Shown piece after piece: positions 8,815 to 16,797 of a DNA stretch of 34,461 nt (position 1 is the first letter of the stretch; each line of letters opens with the position of its first letter). The stretch is from the NCBI GenBank assembly GCA_001604035.1, contig LVAK01000142.1, positions 1-34,461 on the forward strand, written 5' to 3'. Made by a program: the position numbers and the translations under genes. The notes below the pieces were generated by a model. The model was not told where the DNA came from, made no database searches, and was given only the letters and a program-made list of their open reading frames with translations. The DNA is from Clostridiales bacterium Firm_05 (lineage in GTDB: Bacteria > Bacillota > Clostridia > Oscillospirales > Ruminococcaceae).

Positions 8815-9255
8815 ATGCCGAAGCAGAAGACAGATAACCGATCCGTCGGTACAAGGTTTGAAGCTGAACTATGTGAGATCCTGGCCCAGCATGGATTCTG
8901 GGCGCACAACATGCAGCAGAACCACGCTGGGCAGCCGGCAGACATCATCGCGATCCGGGGTGTTTTCCATACGATGATCGACTGCAAGCACATCGCGGAC
9001 AATAAGGGTTTCCCATTCAGTGAGATCCGCGAAAACCAGCGCAGTGCCATGAAGATGTTTCAACGGAAGTGTGGGCAACTATGCTACTTCGCATTCAAGC
9101 TTCCGGACGACACCATTTGGCTGATCACATTGGAACGCATGGACACCCTGATCAACCGCGGGAAAGTACGAATGACGGATGAGGAAATCAGGAACAATAC
9201 ATGGTCGCTGGAATCGTGGCTGGAAAGCAGCAAGACGTGGGCGGAGGAAGTATGA
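8815..9255 (+). CDS. RecU/Hjc-like Holliday junction resolvase (PD-(D/E)XK)
   Basis: VGTRFEAELCEILAQHGFWAHNMQQNHAGQPADIIAIRGVFHTMIDCKHI...FPFSEIRENQRSAMK. Confidence 0.72.
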   Translation: MPKQKTDNRSVGTRFEAELCEILAQHGFWAHNMQQNHAGQPADIIAIRGVFHTMIDCKHIADNKGFPFSEIRENQRSAMKMFQRKCGQLCYFAFKLPDDTIWLITLERMDTLINRGKVRMTDEEIRNNTWSLESWLESSKTWAEEV

Positions 9256-9441
9256 TGATTCAAAAAAATAATAATCGCAATGATACTCGGACTTGCGCTG
9301 CTTCTTCTCGCGATGTTTTCGGTATTTGCTGCATTCCATTACTGCGACGATTCAAAGTCGGAAAAAGCATTTCTCATAATGGTTGGGATTTTTGCTTTTC
9401 TCGTTGCAATCGTCTGCGTGATTGGGATATTGAATTGTTAA
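9252..9441 (+). pseudogene. Two-TM small membrane protein with apparent frameshift at an A7 run
   Basis: ATGATGATTC-A7 start (overlapping the upstream TGA) is out of frame with ...IIIAMILGLALLLLAMFSVFAAFHYCDDSKSEKAFLIMVGIFAFLVAIVCVIGILNC*. Removing one A joins them. Confidence 0.45.
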
Positions 9442-9453
9442 GGAAATGATGAA

Positions 9454-10845
9454 ATGAACACGAAAGTTTCAAACATGATCTACGTGTCGGATCCATCGAA
9501 CGAGCTCGAAGACTGGGCAGAACAGAACCTGAAGTTCCCGAATCCGGAGTACGCCAAGAAGGAACGCATGGGCTTGTGGTTGGGCCGGACGCCGCGGATC
9601 CTCCAGATGCACTCCTGGGTTGGCCATACGCTGGTGCTTCCGTTCGGGGTGTGCCGGGAGATTATGCCGATGCTGAGATCCGGAACAATCGAATGCCACT
9701 TCCACCAGGATGAGGAGATCGAGTACGGGGATCCGGACATCGGCCTGTACGACTACCAGAAAAAGGCAGTTATCCAGATGATCGCGGCCAAGTATGGCAT
9801 TCTGAAATCCAAGCCCGGTTCCGGAAAGACGCAGATGGGAATCTCCCTGATTATGGCGCATAAGCGGCGGGCATTGTGGTTGTGCCATACAGCTGACCTG
9901 CTTAACCAGAGCAGGGACCGCGCGCTTCGATACATCCCGAAGGATCTGATCGGAACCATCACGGAAGGCAAGGTCAATATCGGCGAAGGCGTGACGTTTG
10001 CTACCGTGCAGACAATGTCCAACCTGGACCTGCTGCAGTACCGGGACTGCTGGGACGTGGTGATCGTAGACGAGTGCCACAGGGTCGCCGCATCCGCCAG
10101 CACATTCACCCGGTACGAGAAGGTCCTGAACCACCTGGCAGCCCGGCACAAGTTTGGGCTTACTGCCACTCCGGAACGTTCCGATGGGTTAATCAAGGCA
10201 ACGTTCGCAATGCTCGGAGGTATTGCGTATGAGGTGCCGGACTCAGCGGTTGCTGACAAGACAATGCCGGTGAAAATCCGGCCGCAGGATACCGGCACTG
10301 AGCTTACAGACGATTGCCTGAACACAGACGGCACGATCAGTTATGTGAAGTTGATCGAACACCTGACCACAGATCGTGACCGGAATGCACTGATTGCAAC
10401 AGAGATTATCCGGGAGAAAAACCATAGTTGCCTGATCCTGAGTGAGCGCCTGGCACAGCTGGAAGAACTGCGTGATATGCTCCCAAAGGAAATGCAGGAG
10501 AAAAGCGCGTTCATCAACGGCAAGATGCAGAGCAAGAAGGCCAAGGCAGAACGTGAACAGGCGCTGGAAGACATGCGTACAGGGAAGAAGAAGTACCTCT
10601 TCGCCTCGTACAGTCTTGCCAAGGAAGGGCTGGACGTACCGTGCCTGGACAGGCTGTTCCTGGCAAGCCCAGCGAAGTTCAGTGCCATCGTAACGCAGTC
10701 TGTCGGGCGGATCCAGCGTACGGCACCGGGAAAAGAAACGCCGGTTGTGATCGACTTTGTGGATCGTGAGATCGGATTCTGCGAACGGGCATACAAGGAA
10801 CGCTGCCGGAGTTACCGTAAGATCGGTGCGGAGATTATGAAATAG
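9454..10845 (+). CDS. SF2 DEAD/DEAH-type DNA helicase
   Basis: LYDYQKKAVIQMI...LKSKPGSGKTQMG (motif I), VVIVDECHR (motif II), FGLTATPER (motif III), SVGRIQRTAPGK (motif VI). Confidence 0.93.
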   Translation: MNTKVSNMIYVSDPSNELEDWAEQNLKFPNPEYAKKERMGLWLGRTPRILQMHSWVGHTLVLPFGVCREIMPMLRSGTIECHFHQDEEIEYGDPDIGLYDYQKKAVIQMIAAKYGILKSKPGSGKTQMGISLIMAHKRRALWLCHTADLLNQSRDRALRYIPKDLIGTITEGKVNIGEGVTFATVQTMSNLDLLQYRDCWDVVIVDECHRVAASASTFTRYEKVLNHLAARHKFGLTATPERSDGLIKATFAMLGGIAYEVPDSAVADKTMPVKIRPQDTGTELTDDCLNTDGTISYVKLIEHLTTDRDRNALIATEIIREKNHSCLILSERLAQLEELRDMLPKEMQEKSAFINGKMQSKKAKAEREQALEDMRTGKKKYLFASYSLAKEGLDVPCLDRLFLASPAKFSAIVTQSVGRIQRTAPGKETPVVIDFVDREIGFCERAYKERCRSYRKIGAEIMK

Positions 10846-10928
10846 GAGTAAATAGGAGATTAACGTAGCAACTTGCAACAAAACTTGCAACAAAAGCAAG
10901 TTGCAAGCAAGAGGGAGGATAGCGAAGT

Positions 10929-11099
10929 ATGGAAAGCATTTTATTCAAAGTCTTGATAGACGGTACAACGGTGGCACAGAACATGAGCATTGAACACGCA
11001 TTGATTCTTATCGAAAACCTTTTCAATCATTATTACAACGATACGCAAATGCTTGTTTCCATTCAGCGAATGGACGGTGACGGGGATGCGGAAGTATAG
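10929..11099 (+). CDS. Small hypothetical protein ending MDGDGDAEV
   Basis: 57-codon ORF with RBS GGGAGG; its 3' end is the conserved GGACGGTGACGGGGATG linker. Confidence 0.5.
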   Translation: MESILFKVLIDGTTVAQNMSIEHALILIENLFNHYYNDTQMLVSIQRMDGDGDAEV

Positions 11100-11286
11100 G
11101 CATCCGTCAGATTGTGTCGATTGTCTGTGCCGTGTATGTGCAAGGAACGAGTACATAGACGCCTATAACCACATTGTTGAGAGTGACGGGGATTGGTGTC
11201 AAGGTTGCAACGGATGCACGGAAGAAATCATCGAAACGGAACAAGATTGTCCGAGAGAAGCATTTCTTCCAGACGAGAGCGAGTAA
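11086..11286 (+). CDS. Small Cys-rich protein
   Basis: MRKYRHPSDCVDCLCRVCARNEYIDAYNHIVESDGDWCQGCNGCTEEIIE; start in a linker. Confidence 0.5.
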   Translation: MRKYRHPSDCVDCLCRVCARNEYIDAYNHIVESDGDWCQGCNGCTEEIIETEQDCPREAFLPDESE

Positions 11287-11298
11287 GTCACTAAAGGA

Positions 11299-11398
11299 GC
11301 GGACGGGTATCAAGTACCCGTCAAGTAAAGAAACCGTTGATTTGCTTTAATTACAGACAATTTGAAAAGAAATAATTAAAGCCGAATCAACTAATACG
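11299..11398 (+). ncRNA. Non-coding cassette with two strong hairpins between repeated linkers
   Basis: GACGGGTA-TCAAG-TACCCGTC and TTGATT-TG-CTTTAATTA ... TAATTAAAG-CCG-AATCAA, flanked on both sides by CTAAAGGAGCGG. Confidence 0.5.
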
Positions 11399-11418
11399 CT
11401 AAAGGAGCGGTGACAGGG

Positions 11419-11631
11419 ATGGCAATCATTAAGCAATGTGATAAATGCGGAACAATAACAGGCGTTGAAGCAACTGTCGAAGTCCTCAGAAAGAGGAAGT
11501 GCCGTTCCCAACATGACGGGGAATACACAACTTCAATAAGTGCCACTTATGACCTTTGCGAGAAGTGTGCGAGAGAAATCGAACTGAATTTCATAAGCGA
11601 AGAAAAGGCAGACGAAACAATACTTTATTAA
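11419..11631 (+). CDS. Small zinc-ribbon-like protein
   Basis: CDKCGTITG ... LCEKCAREIE. Confidence 0.6.
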   Translation: MAIIKQCDKCGTITGVEATVEVLRKRKCRSQHDGEYTTSISATYDLCEKCAREIELNFISEEKADETILY

Positions 11632-11675
11632 GTCACTAAAGGAGCGAACCGGAAAAGATAGGAGATTAGCGCACC

Positions 11676-11960
11676 ATGCCGATGGAAAAATACAGATACC
11701 CAAAGGAATGGGATCGAATCGCAACAGAAAAGAAAGAAAGCGTTGGTTGGGTGTGCGAAGTGTGCGGAAAGCAATGCAGAAAACCGGGAGAACCATTTGA
11801 CACGCACAAAAGGACATTGACAGTTGCACATCTGAACCACACCCCGGAAGATTGCAAACCAGAAAACCTAAAAGCAATGTGTGCGGTTTGCCATCTGAAA
11901 TACGATGCAAAGCACCATGCAGAAACAAGAAAAAAGAGGAAGGACGGTGACGGGGAATGA
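11676..11960 (+). CDS. HNH-type nuclease domain protein
   Basis: CEVCGKQCRKPG...LTVAHLNHTPEDCKPENLKAMCAVCHLKYDAKHHA: CxxC, H-N-H core. Confidence 0.75.
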   Translation: MPMEKYRYPKEWDRIATEKKESVGWVCEVCGKQCRKPGEPFDTHKRTLTVAHLNHTPEDCKPENLKAMCAVCHLKYDAKHHAETRKKRKDGDGE

Positions 11961-12145
11961 AACTGCTTCAATTCGCAATATTAGCAACGTTTGAATCAAC
12001 CGCAGACAAACGAAAATATCATTATCAGTCCCCGGAAATAGAAAAGGAGAACGTTAAGGGACTTCGGTTGAATATCGGATGGCTTTTCCTACGAATTGGT
12101 TCATTCATACTTACCGGAAACAAAGGATTCAACACTTATTCATAA
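11957..12145 (+). CDS. Small hypothetical protein
   Basis: ATGA-overlapping ORF following a linker. Confidence 0.45.
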   Translation: MKLLQFAILATFESTADKRKYHYQSPEIEKENVKGLRLNIGWLFLRIGSFILTGNKGFNTYS

Positions 12146-12191
12146 AGTCACTAAAGGAGCGAACCGGAAAAGATAGGAGAATAACGACACA

Positions 12192-12407
12192 ATGAGTTAT
12201 CTGTCCGGGATGAAAACAGAAGCACAAAAATACCATGAAGCGAATGCGATGCAAGCAATGGAAGAAAAGACTGAACTGCCGCAACTTTACCACATGTCTT
12301 GCCAATCATGCGGAAAAGATTGGTGGGACAAAAAAGCGTTTCCGATGTACTGCCCGTATTGCAACACGAACAGGATGCCAGAACGGAAGGACGGTGACGG
12401 GGAATGA
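12192..12407 (+). CDS. Zinc-ribbon small protein
   Basis: MSCQSCGKDWWDKKAFPMYCPYCNTNRMPERKDGDGE. Confidence 0.6.
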   Translation: MSYLSGMKTEAQKYHEANAMQAMEEKTELPQLYHMSCQSCGKDWWDKKAFPMYCPYCNTNRMPERKDGDGE

Positions 12408-12622
12408 GCAATCCAAAATACTGTAGCGAGGTAGAGCCGGAGAATATGCCGGACATGGTAATAGTAAAGCATGGCAAATGGTATCGGCAGTTGTCGAGTT
12501 GCCCGTCCGCAATCAATAACGGTGGATCACGGATGCAGAGATGTTCGCTTTGCGGTGGATGGGGACGGAAAACTTTTGCTTACTGTCCACATTGCGGAGC
12601 GAAGATGGAATTAGAACGCTAA
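12404..12622 (+). CDS. Zinc-ribbon small protein
   Basis: MSNPKYCSEVEPENMPDMV...CSLCGGWGRKTFAYCPHCGAKMELER. Confidence 0.65.
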   Translation: MSNPKYCSEVEPENMPDMVIVKHGKWYRQLSSCPSAINNGGSRMQRCSLCGGWGRKTFAYCPHCGAKMELER

Positions 12623-12637
12623 AGGAGCGATTAACGA

Positions 12638-12841
12638 ATGAGAGAGTTCATCGTAAGCGAAGATTTTCATCCAGAAGTGCGAGGATATGCAGAGCTTGTC
12701 CGGTGCAAGGATTGCAGATTCAACGACAACCCGGAAGAAAGGGCATCCGAAACTAATTGGATGCCGTGTGATGAATACAAAACGGACGGTAATTGGTTCT
12801 GCGGTTGGGGAAAACGGAAGGATGGTGACGGGGATGGCTGA
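12638..12841 (+). CDS. Cys-rich small protein
   Basis: VRCKDCRFNDNPEERAS...WMPCDEYKTDGNWFCGWGKRKDGDGDG. Confidence 0.6.
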   Translation: MREFIVSEDFHPEVRGYAELVRCKDCRFNDNPEERASETNWMPCDEYKTDGNWFCGWGKRKDGDGDG

Positions 12842-12920
12842 TATCCGGGACATTGACGGTCTGTGGTGCGCCGAGGGAGAACGGTTAACCACGAGCGCCC
12901 GTTGAGATGGAGGTGATTCA

Positions 12921-13394
12921 ATGGGCATCAAAAAACTTATCGTGTCCGCACTGATCATGGCGGTTGTATTATACGCGGCAGAATCATTTGCTTGTGACAT
13001 TCAGGAAAAATACATCCTTTGTCATCAGGAGTCCGCAAAATTTGCCGAAAAGATCACCCGGGATGCCGGATCGGAGCTGGAGAAGTATGAGATTATCACA
13101 TGGTATATCTCAGAGAACATCAACTATGACTACATCCGTGCGATTAAACTGCCGAAGACCGGCGGTGGCCCGGACCTGGATTATGTTTGGGATAACAAAC
13201 GCGGAGTATGCATTGACATTGCTGCACTGACCGTATGGATGCTTCGTGCGGTTGGGATAGAAGCACTACTCTGTATCGGAACTGTCCGTGGGTATCCTCA
13301 CGCATGGGTGGAAACTGAGATCGACGGCGAAGTATACATCTACGACCACGAGAACCGGCAAGAAGAAGAATACAACACGGTCATGAGATTCTGA
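12921..13394 (+). CDS. Secreted transglutaminase-like cysteine protease-fold protein
   Basis: Signal peptide-like N-terminus, then NKRGVCIDIAALTVWMLRAVGIEALLCIGTVRGYPHAWVETEIDGEVYIYDHENR, consistent with a Cys-His-Asp triad. Confidence 0.75.
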   Translation: MGIKKLIVSALIMAVVLYAAESFACDIQEKYILCHQESAKFAEKITRDAGSELEKYEIITWYISENINYDYIRAIKLPKTGGGPDLDYVWDNKRGVCIDIAALTVWMLRAVGIEALLCIGTVRGYPHAWVETEIDGEVYIYDHENRQEEEYNTVMRF

Positions 13395-13411
13395 CAGAAA
13401 GGGGAAACAGA

Positions 13412-13636
13412 ATGGGAAAGATCACAACGATCGACGATGAAAAAAAGATCAGCATTGAGCTGGTCGTTCCATTTGAGAATTGCAGTACCAGATGCCCGCA
13501 CTTTTCACTTGAACCGGAGTCTCCGTACATCATTGATGACTTTGGAAGAGGATGGAATACCTTCCACCCGCATTGCAAGAACATGTACATCTGCCAGAAT
13601 GCCGTGAAGGTCGCAGGCTTAGAGAAGCAGGGGTAA
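13412..13636 (+). CDS. Small Cys-containing hypothetical protein
   Basis: 74 aa ORF with RBS AAAGGGG. Confidence 0.5.
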   Translation: MGKITTIDDEKKISIELVVPFENCSTRCPHFSLEPESPYIIDDFGRGWNTFHPHCKNMYICQNAVKVAGLEKQG

Positions 13637-13638
13637 GT

Positions 13639-14013
13639 ATGGATATCAGAGAGATCAGCAATGTGATCCGGAATTCGGTCACTGCCATTGATGTGGCGAA
13701 TGCACTTGGCCTGGAAGTCGACCGTCACGGTCGGTGCAGCTGTCCATTCCACCATGGCCAGGACAAAAACATGAAGCTGTATGACGGGAACCGCGGATAC
13801 TACTGCTTCGTGTGCCATAAGAGTGGCGACTGCATCAGTCTGGTGACCGGCGTCGTCCCGGAGTGCAGCTACACGGATGCCATGTGGTGGGTGAACGACC
13901 AGTTCGGACTTGGACTCCGGCCGGCGAAGGAGAAGCCAAGCATATTTCAGCGAGACCGAGCCAGCCAGATCAGGAAAAGGAAGGATCAGAATGCCGTTCG
14001 CGACACCGGTTGA
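13639..14013 (+). CDS. Stand-alone CHC2 zinc-finger primase-like protein
   Basis: VDRHGRCSCPFHHGQDKNMKLYDGNRGYYCFVCHKSGDCISLV: DnaG-type CHC2 domain without a Toprim domain. Confidence 0.82.
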   Translation: MDIREISNVIRNSVTAIDVANALGLEVDRHGRCSCPFHHGQDKNMKLYDGNRGYYCFVCHKSGDCISLVTGVVPECSYTDAMWWVNDQFGLGLRPAKEKPSIFQRDRASQIRKRKDQNAVRDTG

Positions 14014-14341
14014 TAACAGCACAATCAGATCACGCATAGCACGGGCCAGAATGGCCAGCCAGGAGCTCGAAAGATCACAGCATGACATTGTGTCCATGCG
14101 TATTGCACAACGCGAATTTGAGGCCGAATTAGCCAGCTGGAAGGATGTCATGCAATGGGGCTTGTACCTGGCTGCGCTCCAGATCCTGATGACCCTGGAG
14201 CACATGCGTGATGACAATGCCCCGAAGGATCCGGATGAACCGTGGAATGATGCGTTCTGCACTGCGGTCCGGTGGATCCCTGAAGCCAGGATGTTCCTTG
14301 AGAGAATGAGTATCGAGTGCATAAGGAGTGATAAACGATGA
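13991..14341 (+). CDS. Hypothetical protein
   Basis: MPFATPVDNSTIRSRIARARMASQELERSQHDIVSMRIAQREFEAELASWKDVMQWGLY. Confidence 0.55.
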   Translation: MPFATPVDNSTIRSRIARARMASQELERSQHDIVSMRIAQREFEAELASWKDVMQWGLYLAALQILMTLEHMRDDNAPKDPDEPWNDAFCTAVRWIPEARMFLERMSIECIRSDKR

Positions 14342-14508
14342 ATCCTAAGTATTGTTGTGAGGTTGAACCGGCGGAGGTTCCGGACATGGTTGAAGTCATC
14401 CGCTGCCCAAAGTGTCATTACAAAAACAACTGCATCAACACAACGAACGGAATCGACCCGGAAGGATACTGCAAGTGGGGCAAGAAGGAAGGCAACAATA
14501 ATGGCTGA
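14338..14508 (+). CDS. Small Cys-rich protein (paralogous N-terminus to 12404..12622)
   Basis: MNPKYCCEVEPAEVPDMVEVIRCPKCHYKNNCINTTNGIDPEGYCKWGKKEGNNNG; read from the sequence, not in the ORF track. Confidence 0.55.
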   Translation: MNPKYCCEVEPAEVPDMVEVIRCPKCHYKNNCINTTNGIDPEGYCKWGKKEGNNNG

Positions 14509-14782
14509 TCTGGACAAAGTTTTGAAAGGCTTGCAAGCACACGCAGACGGATGTGGATACCGTTCACATCATTGTGATGTTGCGGATTGTCCGTATCGGT
14601 ATGGTGATGAAAGTTGTGACATAGAGGAAATGTGCCGTGATGCTCTTGAACTTCTGAAATCCCAACAGGAAAAGATGGATGCTATGTTTCGGATGTTGAA
14701 ATCAAGAGGTGAACGAATCAAAGAACTGACAGCGAGGAACGAGAAGCTGTACAACGATTGGCTTAGTTTGGCAGCTAAATAG
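14501..14782 (+). CDS. Hypothetical coiled-coil protein
   Basis: MADLDKVLKGLQAHADGCGYRSHHCDVADCPYRYGDESC...LKSRGERIKELTARNEKLYNDWL. Confidence 0.6.
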   Translation: MADLDKVLKGLQAHADGCGYRSHHCDVADCPYRYGDESCDIEEMCRDALELLKSQQEKMDAMFRMLKSRGERIKELTARNEKLYNDWLSLAAK

Positions 14783-14797
14783 GAGGATAGCACACTA

Positions 14798-15262
14798 ATG
14801 AGCGAACTCGACAAGCTTGAATTATGGCTTAAGAAAAACGGCTATACATACGAGCGAATAGAAGAAAATTGGGATTATGGCAGACATCAGATAGTTGTCA
14901 ACAAGGACACCGAAAAGCAATGGGATGCCATCTGCCAAAAAGGATCATACGGATATGCAGAAGGTCTGCTTGAAATCTATGGGTACATCGTGACCGAAGA
15001 AGATGGTGATACCGTTGTCGGATGGCTCAACGCTGATGCAGTAATCAACAGGGTGCGACAGAAGGAATTCATGCAAGAACAAATGGCGAAAGAACCTGTA
15101 ATCTTTGGTGACGGTGCAACGTTTGAAGAAGCAAAAAATTTCTGGTATGCGTGTGCAGTATGTAAGAATCCGTTGGACTTCTGCGACAACTTTTGCAGAA
15201 AATGCGGTTCAGCTATTGATTGGAAAGGCGTAAAGAAGGACGGTGACGGGGATGAAAGTTGA
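14798..15262 (+). CDS. Hypothetical protein with C-terminal zinc-ribbon
   Basis: CAVCKNPLDFCDNFCRKCGSAIDWKGVKKDGDGDES; RBS AGGAGG. Confidence 0.62.
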   Translation: MSELDKLELWLKKNGYTYERIEENWDYGRHQIVVNKDTEKQWDAICQKGSYGYAEGLLEIYGYIVTEEDGDTVVGWLNADAVINRVRQKEFMQEQMAKEPVIFGDGATFEEAKNFWYACAVCKNPLDFCDNFCRKCGSAIDWKGVKKDGDGDES

Positions 15263-15434
15263 TCCGGTGACGGGATGCGCTCATATCGAGAATCTGAACA
15301 CATACAAGCATTTCCGCATCTGTTCAAACTGTCATGCAGAGATGCCGAAAGAGATTTTTGAGGAAGAATTAAAGTTTTGTTGGCGGTGCGGTGTGATGTT
15401 CGATCACACAGACGATGAGCCAGATGACAAATAA
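15252..15434 (+). CDS. Zinc-ribbon small protein
   Basis: ICSNCHAEMPKEIFEEELKFCWRCGVMFDH. Confidence 0.6.
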   Translation: MKVDPVTGCAHIENLNTYKHFRICSNCHAEMPKEIFEEELKFCWRCGVMFDHTDDEPDDK

Positions 15435-15462
15435 ACAGTTAGTACGCTAAAGGAGCGACCAT

Positions 15463-15753
15463 ATGGAAGGGAAAATGTCGGAAGTATTCAATGCGATTGA
15501 TACACTTATCGAAAATTGCAATAGAGCAATAAAACAATTCAATCCAGAGACAGACAAAGGGAAAATCCTCGATGCGTATCAGAATTGGAAACCAACAAAC
15601 GCAAGGAACAGTATGGGTTGCCCAGAGGATTGGTACTGCTATCCGTTCTCAATTTCAAGAACATTTAGCCGAGAAGAAGTCGAGGAAATGGACGAAAAAA
15701 CCATCAGTTACCTTGTTCGGTTAGCAAACAACCTTTCGGACGCATTTTACTGA
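15463..15753 (+). CDS. Hypothetical protein
   Basis: 96 aa ORF preceded by CTAAAGGAGCG. Confidence 0.6.
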   Translation: MEGKMSEVFNAIDTLIENCNRAIKQFNPETDKGKILDAYQNWKPTNARNSMGCPEDWYCYPFSISRTFSREEVEEMDEKTISYLVRLANNLSDAFY

Positions 15754-15780
15754 TTCAGTTAAGTCGTTAAAGGAGCGGAT

Positions 15781-15909
15781 ATGATGTTGTTTGGACTTCT
15801 GATTGACTTCATTTGCAGGCTGATCCTTGTCGCATTGGCAGTAGGAGTCGTTTTTTTCGTGATCGTGATGGCCGTTCTGATGATCGGCGAGAAGATGAAC
15901 TGGTGGTGA
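15781..15909 (+). CDS. Small membrane protein
   Basis: MMLFGLLIDFICRLILVALAVGVVFFVIVMAVLMIGEKMNWW, preceded by TTAAAGGAGCGG. Confidence 0.5.
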   Translation: MMLFGLLIDFICRLILVALAVGVVFFVIVMAVLMIGEKMNWW

Positions 15910-15914
15910 TATGA

Positions 15915-16277
15915 ATGAAGGCATATGTAATAAGCGACAAGGGCGGATACCTGGACTATGTACTCGTCGTTTTTGCGGAAACCAAAGGCAAGGCAATATC
16001 GTCCGCATTGGGAACAGAAGAGTTCCCAAAGTACGATTGGAATTTCACCGATCTTCGGGCAAGAAGGATCCCGGAACTGGACAAAGCATACCGCGGGCGT
16101 TGGCGCATGGATTGGGATGACGATGAAGACCGTCTTGCTTTTGTAAGGGATGCGCATTGCTACTGTAATGACGACTGCTTTGACCCGGACGATTGCGTAA
16201 GCTGTGTCGGAAAAGAATACTGCAGCCGGTATGAAGAGTACCTGGAAGAAGAACAGGAAGGTGATGGCAATGTTTGA
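15915..16277 (+). CDS. Hypothetical protein
   Basis: MKAYVISDKGGYLDYVLVVFAETKGKAISSALGTEEFPKYDWNFTDLRARRIPELD. Confidence 0.65.
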   Translation: MKAYVISDKGGYLDYVLVVFAETKGKAISSALGTEEFPKYDWNFTDLRARRIPELDKAYRGRWRMDWDDDEDRLAFVRDAHCYCNDDCFDPDDCVSCVGKEYCSRYEEYLEEEQEGDGNV

Positions 16278-16512
16278 ATTTGTCTCGGAGTTTCTGAGGA
16301 ACGTTTTGAGAATCATAGGGTATGTCGTGATCGCGGTCATCATCCTCTTATCAGCTGCAGGCTTCCTGGGTGGGCTGATCCATCTGATCGTGAACCAGGA
16401 GTTCTGCTGGTGGTTACCGGCCGGCGGTGTTTCTCTTATTCTGTGTGCTGCCCTGCTTAGGACAATCAGTGAATGGGATTGTGGAGGTGAAGAGAATGGG
16501 AATGACGATTAA
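16270..16512 (+). CDS. Membrane protein, two TM segments
   Basis: VIAVIILLSAAGFLGGLIHLIV and LPAGGVSLILCAALLRTI. Confidence 0.55.
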   Translation: MFEFVSEFLRNVLRIIGYVVIAVIILLSAAGFLGGLIHLIVNQEFCWWLPAGGVSLILCAALLRTISEWDCGGEENGNDD

Positions 16513-16795
16513 CGGAATGACCCCGGACCAGATGTGCGATGCCATGTGTGACAATGTGGTACCGAAGGAGAAACCGTGCTGGTGGATCTTCACGTTCGGA
16601 CACGGCCAGCCTCACGCCGGTCACTACGTCCGGATATTCGGGACATTCGACAGTGCCCGTCAAAAGATGTTCCAGAAGTACGGTCCGCAATGGGGATTCC
16701 AGTACAGTGATAAGGAATGGGATGCCTGGCTGGCCAGGAAGCCTGCATATCTGCCGGCAGAAGAGCTGCTGGAAGAGATCGGGAAGGAGGAATGA
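16496..16795 (+). CDS. Hypothetical protein
   Basis: MGMTINGMTPDQMCDAMCDNVVPKEKPCWWIFTFGHGQPHAGHYVRIFG. Confidence 0.6.
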   Translation: MGMTINGMTPDQMCDAMCDNVVPKEKPCWWIFTFGHGQPHAGHYVRIFGTFDSARQKMFQKYGPQWGFQYSDKEWDAWLARKPAYLPAEELLEEIGKEE

Positions 16796-16797
16796 CC

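Noticed and set aside
13381-14517. 378-aa minus-strand ORF
   Set aside because: Antisense to the CHC2 zinc-domain gene and neighbours; composition of a mirror frame.
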